From Acidobacteriota bacterium (lineage in GTDB: Bacteria > Acidobacteriota > Thermoanaerobaculia > Multivoradales > JBCCEF01), in contig JBCCHV010000066.1 in NCBI GenBank assembly GCA_039028635.1, forward strand, positions 1-36,083: 36,083 nucleotides of DNA, read 5' to 3'. Position numbers and translations under genes: made by a program. The notes beneath the pieces were generated by a model. That model was not told the origin of the DNA. It saw nothing but the letters and a program-made list of their open reading frames with translations, and did not search any database. Below, in pieces: positions 15,029 to 23,136 of this stretch (its first letter is position 1; every line of letters starts with the position of its first letter).

Positions 15029-16303
15029 TCAGTCGGAGTGGCTGGACCAGCCGGCGAGGTCGCCGCTTTCGAAGTCGGAGCTGAAGATCAGGCTGCCGAA
15101 GGCTTGATCCTGGGCCACCGCCACCAGCAGGTCGAAGTCGTTGGCGGCGGTGCTGTCGCCGGCGTAGCCGCCGACCCACAGGCGGTCGTCGCCCTGGGCG
15201 AGGCGGTAGCCGGCAGTGCTCACCTGGCCGACCACCAGCGGATCCGTGGTCAGGCGTTCGCCCGCGGCGGAGAGGGTGATCAGCTCGGTGTCGATGACGC
15301 GGCTGCCGGCGCCGCCGTCGAGGGTTTGGAGCAGCACCAGCTCGCCGTTCGCTCGGGCGACGACGTCGCGGCCGAAGGAGCGACGGCCGTCGGGGTCGTC
15401 GAGCACGGTGGTCCACTGGACGGCGCCGCCGGCGTCGGTGCGGATGATGGTGGCGTTGTTGCAGTTCGGCAGGTCACAGCCGGTGATCACGTAGCCATCG
15501 GTGATCGCCCGCAGGGAGAATCCCTCGCGAAAGAAGGCGTCTTGGTAGAGGCGGCTCCACTCCGGCTGCGCGTGGGCGTCGAACTTCCACAGGAAAGCGG
15601 TGCCGAGACCGCCGGATACGGTGCCGGTGGCGACGAATCCGCCGTCCGGGGTGGCGGCGAGGTTGTTGATGTAGGTGGCGACGCCGAACCCGGGTGTGCC
15701 GAGGGTTTCGAAGCGGTCGAAGCTCTCGAAGGTACCGTCGGCGGTGGCCAGCAGGACCCACGGATCTTCCGGGTTGACCATGGTGTTGGCGCCGCCGGCG
15801 AGGACGTAGCGGCCGTCCGTGAGGCGCGCCGCCCGGACGATGGCGGAGTCGACGTGGACATCGGCGGTGAAGCTCTCCTCGGAGCTCCAGAGGATTTCCC
15901 CGTGGGCGTCGAGGGCGAGGAGCCAGGGCCGGTAGTCGGGGCTCGCTGCATCGTCGACACTGCCGGCGATCACGGCGCCACCATCGTCCGTTGGCAGAAT
16001 CGAGTAAAAGGTCTCGGCCTTGGGAGAGAGGGACAGGCTGCGCTGCCAGAGGAGCTGGCCGTCGGCGTCGGTCTTGACGACGTAGCCGTCGACTAGCAGA
16101 TCGGTGTTGGTCAGGCCGCCGGCGAAGGCGCCGCCATCGGCCGCCGCTGCGATGTCGTAGGCGAGGTCGGCGCCGGGGCCGCCGAAGGTTTCCGCCCACG
16201 GTTGGGCACTGACAGGAGAGGCCAGGAAGGCGGTGGCGACGCCGATCGAGAGGAGAGTGCGGAACGAGGGCCTGGAGGCAGGGGAGAGAAGGAAGTTGGT
16301 CAT
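15029..16303 (-). CDS. Exported propeller-like repeat protein with C-terminal tag
   Basis: A 424-residue exported protein with a signal peptide ending near SPVSAQ (residue 34). The body has about seven repeats of the type DGGxxxxG followed by a lone strand and a W/D-rich turn (AADGGAFAGGLTN, TDDGGAVIAGSVDD, TPDGGFVATGTVSGG, with KTDADGQLLWQRS-type strands between them). This resembles delta-60/PQQ-like beta-propeller repeats of secreted proteins. No enzymatic motif is visible, so a binding or structural role is likely. The C-terminus IFSSDFESGDLAGWSS carries the shared tag. It lies 139 bases upstream of the beta-helix gene. Confidence 0.8.
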   Translation of the reverse strand: MTNFLLSPASRPSFRTLLSIGVATAFLASPVSAQPWAETFGGPGADLAYDIAAAADGGAFAGGLTNTDLLVDGYVVKTDADGQLLWQRSLSLSPKAETFYSILPTDDGGAVIAGSVDDAASPDYRPWLLALDAHGEILWSSEESFTADVHVDSAIVRAARLTDGRYVLAGGANTMVNPEDPWVLLATADGTFESFDRFETLGTPGFGVATYINNLAATPDGGFVATGTVSGGLGTAFLWKFDAHAQPEWSRLYQDAFFREGFSLRAITDGYVITGCDLPNCNNATIIRTDAGGAVQWTTVLDDPDGRRSFGRDVVARANGELVLLQTLDGGAGSRVIDTELITLSAAGERLTTDPLVVGQVSTAGYRLAQGDDRLWVGGYAGDSTAANDFDLLVAVAQDQAFGSLIFSSDFESGDLAGWSSHSD

Positions 16304-16675
16304 CTTGCCCTTTTCGGAGTTTTTATTTTGCCTGCACTATGAGTATTTGCCGAGCGATCGAGAACGGATGCAGTGAGCCGGGTCGATTCGCCGAACGGCG
16401 GTGGATACAAAAGCCCATTTCAGTAGCGATCTTGCGGTGCCGATTCGGTCATCGCTGCCGGCTGAGATGGTTTCGGAGGATGTCCGATCAAGCCACCGCG
16501 AGGTCGGAGCGTCCACCGCGCTCCGCTCGACGAAGAGGTAGGTGTCGAAGGTCTCGACGCGAGGGAACAGGCGACGAGCGAAATTGGTTGGCGTCATCGA
16601 CGAGAGCCTGGGTGCCAGCCCAGGGATGACGAATCCGGAAAGAGGCCGGCGAGCGGCCTTGGGAACAACGATGCG
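16304..16675. other. 372-base intergenic region
   Basis: This region separates divergent genes. The end nearest 16303 is relatively AT-rich (TTTTTATTTTG at about 16320) and probably holds the promoter of the propeller-like gene. I see no convincing gene, RNA or repeat elsewhere. A minus-strand 86-codon open frame at 16337-16597 has no ribosome-binding site and no recognisable protein character. Confidence 0.4.
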
Positions 16676-17968
16676 ATGAATTTCGAGACCCCGATGGATG
16701 ATGCGACGGTGGCTCCGGAGCCACCGTCCTCTGCCTCGCCGAGCCTGCCATTCCTCGCTGTCAGCTTGTTCGTGCTGCTCTGGTTGGGCGGCTCCGGTCT
16801 ACTGATCGGTGCCTGGATCCATCCGCTGGTGCCGGGAGGGTGGTGGACGGTGTTGGCGCTCTTGGGCGTGGTGCTCTTACCCCTCCGGACGCTGCTGCGC
16901 GGCTTTCGAGGCCGTTCCTATCCGTCGGCGATGACCCGGCTGTGGGTGCTTCGGCCCTTCTGGTTCGCGATGGGTGCTTTTCCCCTGCTCGCCGTCTCCA
17001 CCGCCGTTGCCGGGCTCGTCGGTTGGCCCTGGGGACTCGCCGGCAGCGCCGGTCGCTGGGGCTTGGCGGCTGGAGCATCGGTCCTCGTGGTGATGACCGC
17101 GGCCGGCTATCGCGGGGCGCGCCAGCTGGTGGTTCGGCGCCTCGAAGCCTCCTTGCCACGGTTGCCGAGTGCCTTCGACGGCTTACGGGTGGTGCAGATT
17201 TCGGATCTCCACATCGGCCCGCACACCTCGCGCGGTTTCTTGGCCCGGATGGTTGCGGAGATCGAGCGGGCCGACCCGGATCTGGTGGTCTTCACCGGCG
17301 ACCAGGTCGATGATTTTGCGCGCGACGTCGAGCTCTTCAATCAGACCTTTCGCCGACTCCAGCCGCCTCTCGGGAGGATCGCCGTGGCCGGGAATCACGA
17401 CGTCTACGCCGGTTGGGACAAGGTGCATCGAGGTCTCGAGGCGGGGGGCTGCCGCGTGCTGGTCAATCAGGCCATGGCTCTCGAACGGCACGGCCAGCGG
17501 CTGTGGATCGCGGGCACTGGAGATCCCGCTGGCAGGGCGTGGCGGCGGGACGGCGGGGCCGCGGCGACTCCCGACGTCGTGGCGACCCTGGATGCCGTGC
17601 CGCCGGGCGAAGCGACCCTCGCCCTGGCCCACAACCCCGCCCTCTGGCCGGCCCTCGCCGGGCGCGGCGTCGATCTCACCCTGAGTGGCCATACCCACTA
17701 CGGACAGTTCGCGCTTCCGCGCCTGGGGTGGTGCGCCGCCTCGCCCTTTCTCGACCTGGCGATGGGCGCTCATCGGTCCGATCGCTCGCTGCTCTACATT
17801 CATCCCGGGAGCAATTACTGGGGCATTCCGGTGCGCATTGGGACGCCACCGGAGGTGACTCTGTTGACCCTGCGACGCGGGGCGCCGGCGCTGCGCGAAG
17901 TCGGCCGCTCGCGGTGTGGCGGCGCGCCGCCGTTGGTGGACCCCGCCGAGGCCGAGGAGGAGTCATGA
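16676..17968 (+). CDS. Membrane-anchored calcineurin-like metallophosphoesterase
   Basis: A 430-residue protein with a four-segment membrane domain (about residues 24-46, 56-74, 97-120 and 126-145) followed by a phosphoesterase domain. Metal-binding motifs are all present: D177-L-H179 in ISDLHIG, D209 in FTGDQVDD, GNHD (239-242), and GHTHYG (338-343). This architecture matches YkuE/YaeI-type phosphoesterases that act on phospholipid-linked or nucleotide substrates at the membrane. The ATG is the usual length for the family; another ATG five bases upstream opens only a two-codon frame. Its stop overlaps the next start as ATGA, so it is translationally coupled to the selenoprotein gene downstream. 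Confidence 0.9.
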   Translation: MNFETPMDDATVAPEPPSSASPSLPFLAVSLFVLLWLGGSGLLIGAWIHPLVPGGWWTVLALLGVVLLPLRTLLRGFRGRSYPSAMTRLWVLRPFWFAMGAFPLLAVSTAVAGLVGWPWGLAGSAGRWGLAAGASVLVVMTAAGYRGARQLVVRRLEASLPRLPSAFDGLRVVQISDLHIGPHTSRGFLARMVAEIERADPDLVVFTGDQVDDFARDVELFNQTFRRLQPPLGRIAVAGNHDVYAGWDKVHRGLEAGGCRVLVNQAMALERHGQRLWIAGTGDPAGRAWRRDGGAAATPDVVATLDAVPPGEATLALAHNPALWPALAGRGVDLTLSGHTHYGQFALPRLGWCAASPFLDLAMGAHRSDRSLLYIHPGSNYWGIPVRIGTPPEVTLLTLRRGAPALREVGRSRCGGAPPLVDPAEAEEES

Positions 17969-18648
17969 GAAGTGAAAACTGTTGGGTGACCGGATCGGTC
18001 CTGGCGCTGGCGCTGCTGCTCGGTGTGCCGGCGACCGGCGCCGAAGATCAGGTGTGCTTTGCGGATTGTTCCGGGGACCTCGCCGGTGAGCGCGACCGGG
18101 GACCGCGCCTCGGCAGCGTAGCGCCGGCGATCGAGGTCTTTCGCTCGCCGGATGCGGGAGACGCGGCGACTCTGGAGTCGCTGCTGCGCGGCCGCCCCGT
18201 GATTCTGGCCTTCGGCAGCCTCACTTGAATGGGTTTGCGCTCCCAGTTCGGGAGCTTGGTCGAGCTCGAACGGCGCTGGCGGGGCCAGGCCGACTTCTAT
18301 CTGGTCTACGGTCGCGAAGCGTTCCCCAGCGAGTCTCGTTGGCCGGCACCGGTTCCCGATGGAGAAGTGGTCTCGGCACCCACCAGCCTGGCCGAGCGGT
18401 CGGTCTTGGCAGAGCGCTTCCGGGCGCAGGTGAGCGACCATCTGCCGCTGTTGCTCGATGGTCTCGACGACGCCGCGATGGCGGCCTATGACGCCTATCC
18501 CTTCCGGGTCTACGGCATCACGCCGACGGGTCGCATCGCGGTCCCCTCGGCCAAGGGTGCCGCCGGCTTCAGCGCCACCCTCGAGCGCATCGATCGCTGG
18601 TTGAAGAGCGTTACCGGCGAAGCCGCCACGACGCCCTCGGAAGACTGA
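17965..18648 (+). CDS. Deiodinase-family selenoprotein (in-frame TGA read as Sec)
   Basis: Read through TGA 18226-18228, the frame gives 227 residues with a signal peptide ([16 protein letters not shown]), cysteines 31 and 35, and a thioredoxin-fold domain. The motif [11 protein letters not shown]88 matches the FGSxTU active site of iodothyronine deiodinases, where U is selenocysteine. Downstream it continues to match the family: [38 protein letters not shown], then [10 protein letters not shown] and a terminal helix ending IDRWL. The His of the EAHPS motif, important in animal deiodinases, is Phe120 here, so true deiodination is doubtful; a peroxiredoxin-like or thiol-oxidoreductase role in the envelope is more likely. 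Coupling by ATGA to the phosphoesterase supports the start. An ATG directly after the TGA (18229) invites mis-annotation as a truncated cytosolic 139-residue protein. Confidence 0.9.
18239..18270 (+). promoter_or_regulatory. Candidate bacterial SECIS element
   Basis: Two overlapping, mutually exclusive hairpins follow the TGA. The first is GCTCCC-AGTTC-GGGAGC (18239-18255), whose loop begins 16 bases after the TGA. The second is TTC / bulged GG / GAGCT - loop TGGTCG - AGCTC / GAA (18247-18270), whose loop begins 28 bases after. The second has a GGUC-containing loop and a 5' bulge, like the E. coli fdhF SECIS that SelB recognises. Both fit the usual distance and have a G among the first two loop bases. 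Confidence 0.7.
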
Positions 18649-18655
18649 CCGGCCT

Positions 18656-19315
18656 CTAGACCCCCTGGGAGGCCAACCCGACCGGGCAGCTCACGCCGGT
18701 GCCGCCCATGCCGCAGTAGCCGTTGGGGTTCTTCGACAGGTACTGCTGGTGATAGTCCTCGGCGAAGAAGAACTTCGGGGCTTCGAGGAGCTCGGTGGTG
18801 ATCTCGCCGTGTCCGGCCGCCGCCAGATGCTGCTGGTAGGCGTTGCGCGACATCAGGGCGGCGCGCCGCTGGGCGTCGGAGGTGGTGTAGAGCACGGAGC
18901 GGTACTGGGTGCCGACGTCGTTGCCCTGGCGCATGCCCTGGGTCGGATCGTGGTTTTCCCAAAAGATCTTCAGCATCGCCTCGAAGGAGGTCTTGTTCGG
19001 ATCCCACACCACCTGGACGACCTCGGCGTGACCGGTGCCGCCGGAGCACACCTCTTCGTAGGTCGGGTTCGGGGTGAACCCTCCGGCATAGCCGACGGCG
19101 GTGGTGAAGACTCCCTCCGCCTGCCAGAACTTGCGTTCGGCGCCCCAGAAGCAGCCCATGCCGAAGAGGGCCTGGGCATGGCCGTCCGGATAGGGGCCCT
19201 CGAGGGGAGCGTCCAGCACGTGATGGCGGCTGGGGACGGCGAGGGCCTCCGCGCGTCCTGGAAGAGCGGTTTCCTTGGTCGGTCGCTCGAGCTTGTCTCG
19301 TCCGAAAAGTGCCAT
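18656..19315 (-). CDS. msrA: Peptide-methionine (S)-S-oxide reductase MsrA
   Basis: A 219-residue cytosolic enzyme that reduces the S-epimer of methionine sulfoxide in proteins. The catalytic motif GCFWG has Cys55. The family signature follows: [25 protein letters not shown], then ENHDPTQ, with GTQYRS completing it. Two C-terminal cysteines (about 201 and 210, in [14 protein letters not shown]) are the resolving residues. The start has AGGAG on the minus strand with 8-base spacing. It is the cysteine form, not a selenoprotein. It is convergent with the deiodinase-like selenoprotein (7 bases between stops); both concern redox repair, but they are not cotranscribed. Confidence 0.97.
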   Translation of the reverse strand: MALFGRDKLERPTKETALPGRAEALAVPSRHHVLDAPLEGPYPDGHAQALFGMGCFWGAERKFWQAEGVFTTAVGYAGGFTPNPTYEEVCSGGTGHAEVVQVVWDPNKTSFEAMLKIFWENHDPTQGMRQGNDVGTQYRSVLYTTSDAQRRAALMSRNAYQQHLAAAGHGEITTELLEAPKFFFAEDYHQQYLSKNPNGYCGMGGTGVSCPVGLASQGV

Positions 19316-19406
19316 GAAGTGATCTCCTGAAGGAAGACGGGTCCGGTATCGGTCTCCTCAACGCGAATCCGGGAGGTGGCATTCCCTGGCCGAGCGACGG
19401 ATCGCC

Positions 19407-20939
19407 TCAGGTCCCCTGGCGCAGCTCCTTTTTGAGAATCTTTCCAGTGGCCGTCATCGGCAGGCTCGCCCGCACCTCGACCCGACGCGGATACTTGTAG
19501 GCCGCCATCTGCTCCCGGCCCCAAGCGACGATGGCTTCCGGCTGCGGCTGGCAACCCTCCTTCGGCACGATGTAGGCCACCACTTCCTCGCCGTGCTCCG
19601 CGTCCGGCTCGCCGATGACCGCGGCCAGGGAGATCTCGGGATGCTGCAGCAGGACCTCCTCGATCTCCCGTGGATAGACGTTGAAGCCGCCGCGCAGAAT
19701 CATGTCCTTGGTGCGGTCGACGATGAAGTAGAAGCCGTCCTCGTCGACCCGGCCGACGTCGCCGGTGTGCAGCCAACCGTCACGGATGGTCTCGGCGGTG
19801 GCTTCCGGCCGACGGTAGTAGCCCTTCATCACGTTGTGGCCGCGAACCAGGATCTCCCCGGGCTCGCCGATCGGCGGCTCGCTGCCGTCTTCCCGGGCCA
19901 AGCGCAGGTCGACGCCCCAGATCGGGGTGCCCACGGAGCCGGCCTTGCGCGAGTGGTCGAGGTGGTTGAAGGAGACCACCGGCGAGGTCTCCGAAAGACC
20001 GTAGCCCTCGAGGATCGGGACCTCGAAGCGCTGCTCGAAGTCGCGCAGCACCTGCACCGGCAGGGAGGCGCCGCCGGAGACCGCCAGCCGGAGGTGGCGG
20101 GCGATCGCCGCCGAAGTTTCCTCGGGAGCGTGGAGCAAGGCCCAGTACATGGTGGGGACGCCGCAGAAGACGGTGACGCGGTGCTCGCTGAGCTGGGCGA
20201 GCACGGCTTCGGGCTCGAAGCGCGGCAAGAGCACCGAGGTGACGGAGCGCAGCATGCCGGCAACGAGCTGTACCACCTGGCCGAAGGAATGGAACAGCGG
20301 CAGAACGACGAGGGCGATGTCGTCCGCCCGATAGCGCATCATGTCGGCGCACACCTGGGCGTTGAGGAAGATGTTGCTGTGGGTGAGCTCGGCGCCCTTC
20401 GGTTGGCCGGTGGTTCCCGAGGTGTAGAGGATCACCGCCGAATCGGCCTCGGCGGTGGCACTGAGGTCGAGGGCGTCGGGCGTGCTCTCGATCAGGCCAT
20501 CGAGGGTGTTCTCGGCGGCGCTCTCCGGGCCGGCCGGAATCTCGACGAAGTGGCGACAGCCCGGCACCTGAGCGAAGGCCTCCCGGCCGGCGGCGCCGAG
20601 GGGCAGCTCCGGCGTGCCGGCGAAGCACACCAGGGCGCGCGCTTGCGAGTCCTCCAGGTGGTAGGCGATCTCGCGCGCCTTGAGCAGCACGTTCAGGGGC
20701 ACCACGACGGCGCCGGCCGCCAGGATGCCGAAGTAGGCGACGGTGAAGGCCGGCAAGTTGGGGCAGGCCAGGGCGACCTTGTCGCCAGGAGCGATGCCGA
20801 GATCCCGCAAGGCGCCGGCAAAGCGTCGGGCGCGCTCGTCGAGCTCGCCAAAGGTCAAGGACGAAGGGCCTGCGACGACGGCAGGTTTCTGCGGATAGCG
20901 CTTGGCCGACTCGCGCAACACCATGGCAACGTTGAGCAT
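19407..20939 (-). CDS. Long-chain fatty-acid/acyl-CoA ligase (ANL superfamily)
   Basis: A 510-residue cytosolic AMP-forming ligase that activates a carboxylic acid to its acyl-CoA. Motifs in order are the P-loop-like YTSGTTGQPKG, VVLPLFHSFGQV, the adenine-binding EGYGLSET, GWLHTGDVGRVDEDGFYFIVDR, then KDMILRGGFNVYPREIEEVL, and the catalytic lysine motif PMTATGKILKKEL near the C-terminus. The start has AGGAG with 5-base spacing. Length and motifs fit FadD-like enzymes, but the acid (fatty or aromatic) cannot be determined. It may supply CoA thioesters for the aromatic-CoA monooxygenase encoded 10 kb away, though the two are not linked. Confidence 0.93.
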   Translation of the reverse strand: MLNVAMVLRESAKRYPQKPAVVAGPSSLTFGELDERARRFAGALRDLGIAPGDKVALACPNLPAFTVAYFGILAAGAVVVPLNVLLKAREIAYHLEDSQARALVCFAGTPELPLGAAGREAFAQVPGCRHFVEIPAGPESAAENTLDGLIESTPDALDLSATAEADSAVILYTSGTTGQPKGAELTHSNIFLNAQVCADMMRYRADDIALVVLPLFHSFGQVVQLVAGMLRSVTSVLLPRFEPEAVLAQLSEHRVTVFCGVPTMYWALLHAPEETSAAIARHLRLAVSGGASLPVQVLRDFEQRFEVPILEGYGLSETSPVVSFNHLDHSRKAGSVGTPIWGVDLRLAREDGSEPPIGEPGEILVRGHNVMKGYYRRPEATAETIRDGWLHTGDVGRVDEDGFYFIVDRTKDMILRGGFNVYPREIEEVLLQHPEISLAAVIGEPDAEHGEEVVAYIVPKEGCQPQPEAIVAWGREQMAAYKYPRRVEVRASLPMTATGKILKKELRQGT

Positions 20940-21061
20940 GGAATCTCCTGAAAATTGAGTGCGGCGCCATTCTATGGCTTGGCACCTGAGTGCCGGGTCC
21001 GGCAGCGGTTGGCTGGCGCCCCGGCGGCGCTCAGGAACTGTCCCGGCCTGCTGTTTTTCCA

Positions 21062-21222
21062 GGGGGGCTCAAGGCGCTCAAGGCGCCCCCCTATGCCACA
21101 CGCACATGTCGTGCGGCCTCACCCCCGACCTTGGCGCCCGCAGGGCGCCGCCTCGCCCTTGGGGCTCGGGGTCCGGCCCGGACCGAGACACCGCGATCCT
21201 CGAGTTTTTCCAGTGCTGCTAG
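21062..21222. repeat. Hairpin-rich intergenic repeat element, copy A
   Basis: A GC-rich block with nested structures: GGGGGGC (21062-21068) pairs with GCCCCCC (21085-21091) around a tandem CTCAAGGCG, and GGCGCCC-GCA-GGGCGCC (about 21142-21158) is a strong palindrome. It ends in AGTTTTTCCAGTGCTGCTAG, closely similar to the reverse complement of the edge of the block at 35910. The terminal CTA supplies the stop codon of the CadC-like gene on the minus strand. It looks like a small interspersed element inserted at a gene end. No transposase is encoded. Confidence 0.5.
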
Positions 21223-23081
21223 GGATCAGGGAATCCAATCGATTCCACGAGTTGGGCGTACTCCGGATGGGACTTGATGGATTCGAGTCTGGGATCGGTT
21301 CGAAAATGGAGGAGTGCCGGATACCGGCGATCGCGTGCGCGGGTGAGGAGTGCTATGGCCTTTTCTTCGTGTCCTGCCAGTGCGGCGGCGACCGCGGCGA
21401 AGTAGGGTGATGTGCTGTGGATCGGCGTTGATTCGGCGGCTGAGGCTTCTTGCCAGAGCCGGTCGAGGCGACTCGCCGGTGTGATCGAGCTGGAGGCGTC
21501 CTGGGCTGGGATGGAGGTTCGGAGAGCTCGTGCCGTCGACTCGAGGGCGAGCTGAAAGTTGCCCAAACGCCTTGCGGCTTCGGCCTGTCCTAGGAGCGAC
21601 AAGGCGTGCTCTGGCTCCAGCTCGAGGGCGCGGCTGCACTCCAGTTCGGCGTCGGCGAATCGGCTGGCGTGGATCAGGTACCAGCAAAGATCGCTACTCA
21701 GGCTGAACTTTGCAGGGTCCAGCCGGCGGGCTAGCTTGGCTCGCGGAATGGCTTCGTCGTAGTGACCCAGAGTGGCGAGATAGGAAGCCAAGGCGCTGTG
21801 GCTGTCTCCCCAGCCCGGTGCCAGCTCGAGAGCTCGGCGAAGGGATGCCTCGGCGGCCGCGAAGTCCCACTCGCGGTAGAGCTCGACAAGTCCCTTGGCG
21901 AGATGGGCCTCGGCCAGATCCGAGTCTCTCTCGATGGCTTGATGGGCGGCCGTGCTGGCTTGCTGCCAGTGGCCGGCTGACGAGGATCGCAGGGCGAGAC
22001 GAAGGTGGGTCGTGGCGAGGGCCGAGAATCCCTGGATGAAATCCGGGTCGAGGTCGACCGCCCGTTTGAAATGCTCGAGGGCCGCTTGGAGCTCGATACT
22101 CCGATCGTTGGCTCGCAGGTAGAGTCCCTTGAGGTACTCGTCGTAAGCCTGAGCATTCACGGGCCTTCTCACGTCGGACAGTCTGCCGATGCGATGGCCA
22201 GGAAGGGCTGCCACGACAGCCTCTGCGATTTCCCGTGCCAGGTCTTGGGGGACAAGTCCCGCCTCGATCGCTGGGTACTCGAAGGCCTGTTGTTCGAGGA
22301 CTGTGCCGGTGGCGGGGCGATGCAGTCGAAAAGTGATTTCGAAGCGATCGTCTTCGATCTTACGGAAGCTGCCCGAGAGTCGATAGAGCTCCGGTGAGTC
22401 CCGGGGCCGTTCGGGTGGGTGCCTGCGGTCGCGCCACTGGGCGAGGATGGCCCCCTGGGGATCAGAGCTGCTGCCGACTTCGACCAAAATCTCTTGCGCC
22501 AGGGCCGTCGCGAGATGGGGCTCATACGGTTCCTGATCTGTTCGTTCGAAGGGCTCGATGGCGAGCACGATTTCGGAGGGCACAGGTGCCGGGTTGGGGC
22601 GGGGAAGCCTGCTTCCGGTGATGATTCCTGCCAGGCTGATGCCAATAGCGAGGACGGTGAGACCGGCCGCGAGGAGGGTTCGAGGTAAGGATCGGGGGCC
22701 CGCCTTCTGCCCGGGCTCGAGGTCGGATCCAGGCCCGACGGAGGCGATGAAGCGATAGCCCTGCCGTGGCAGTGTCTCGATGAACCGGGGATCTTTCGCC
22801 GAGTCGCCAAGCGCTCGGCGGAGCCGTCGAACTACGCTGTTGAGTCCGAGCTCGTAGTCGACGAAAACCTCTCCCTGAGGCCAGAGCCGTGAGACCAGCC
22901 GGTCTCGCGGCACGATCTGGCCAGGTTGCTTGAGGAGGGTACGAAGAACTTCCAGGGACTGCGGGCGGAGGTGGACCCTCGTCTTCCCTCGCCAGAGCTC
23001 GCCACTCCGGAGGTCGAGGCGAAAGGGAGCGAAGACGAGGACACCTGGTGAGGCGGAGCCAGCGGGCTCGCGGTCGTTCAT
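21219..23081 (-). CDS. CadC-like winged-helix regulator with transmembrane segment and TPRs
   Basis: A 620-residue membrane-anchored regulator. The N-terminal OmpR/CadC-type winged helix (about residues 12-112) has RLDLRSGELWRGKTRVHLRPQSLEVLRTLL and ends ETLPRQGYRFIASV. A transmembrane helix (TLLAAGLTVLAIGISLAGII) follows, then a periplasmic domain with LAIEPFERTDQEPYEPHLATALAQEI, like the FlgO/adenylyl-cyclase-associated N-terminal domain, and several TPR repeats (about residues 315-540). The design suggests one-component transmembrane signalling with protein-binding TPRs as the sensor. Its last codon lies in the hairpin-rich repeat. It is 55 bases downstream of an exported-protein gene on the same strand, so they are probably linked. 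The ligand is unknown. Confidence 0.9.
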   Translation of the reverse strand: MNDREPAGSASPGVLVFAPFRLDLRSGELWRGKTRVHLRPQSLEVLRTLLKQPGQIVPRDRLVSRLWPQGEVFVDYELGLNSVVRRLRRALGDSAKDPRFIETLPRQGYRFIASVGPGSDLEPGQKAGPRSLPRTLLAAGLTVLAIGISLAGIITGSRLPRPNPAPVPSEIVLAIEPFERTDQEPYEPHLATALAQEILVEVGSSSDPQGAILAQWRDRRHPPERPRDSPELYRLSGSFRKIEDDRFEITFRLHRPATGTVLEQQAFEYPAIEAGLVPQDLAREIAEAVVAALPGHRIGRLSDVRRPVNAQAYDEYLKGLYLRANDRSIELQAALEHFKRAVDLDPDFIQGFSALATTHLRLALRSSSAGHWQQASTAAHQAIERDSDLAEAHLAKGLVELYREWDFAAAEASLRRALELAPGWGDSHSALASYLATLGHYDEAIPRAKLARRLDPAKFSLSSDLCWYLIHASRFADAELECSRALELEPEHALSLLGQAEAARRLGNFQLALESTARALRTSIPAQDASSSITPASRLDRLWQEASAAESTPIHSTSPYFAAVAAALAGHEEKAIALLTRARDRRYPALLHFRTDPRLESIKSHPEYAQLVESIGFPDP

Positions 23082-23136
23082 GGAGTCGGCGCCACGAGTG
23101 AGGCCCTGTCCCAGTCGGCCTGCGAACCCAGTGCCG

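Noticed and set aside
13273-15084. 603-codon open frame on the plus strand
   Set aside because: Antisense to the beta-helix protein, which has a signal peptide, start signal and recognisable fold.
16337-16597. 86-codon open frame on the minus strand
   Set aside because: No ribosome-binding site, no domain or signal, and it lies in a probable promoter region.
18229-18648. Stand-alone 139-residue protein starting at the ATG after the TGA
   Set aside because: It would begin in the middle of the thioredoxin fold with no ribosome-binding site; the upstream half in the same frame completes the domain and the deiodinase motif.
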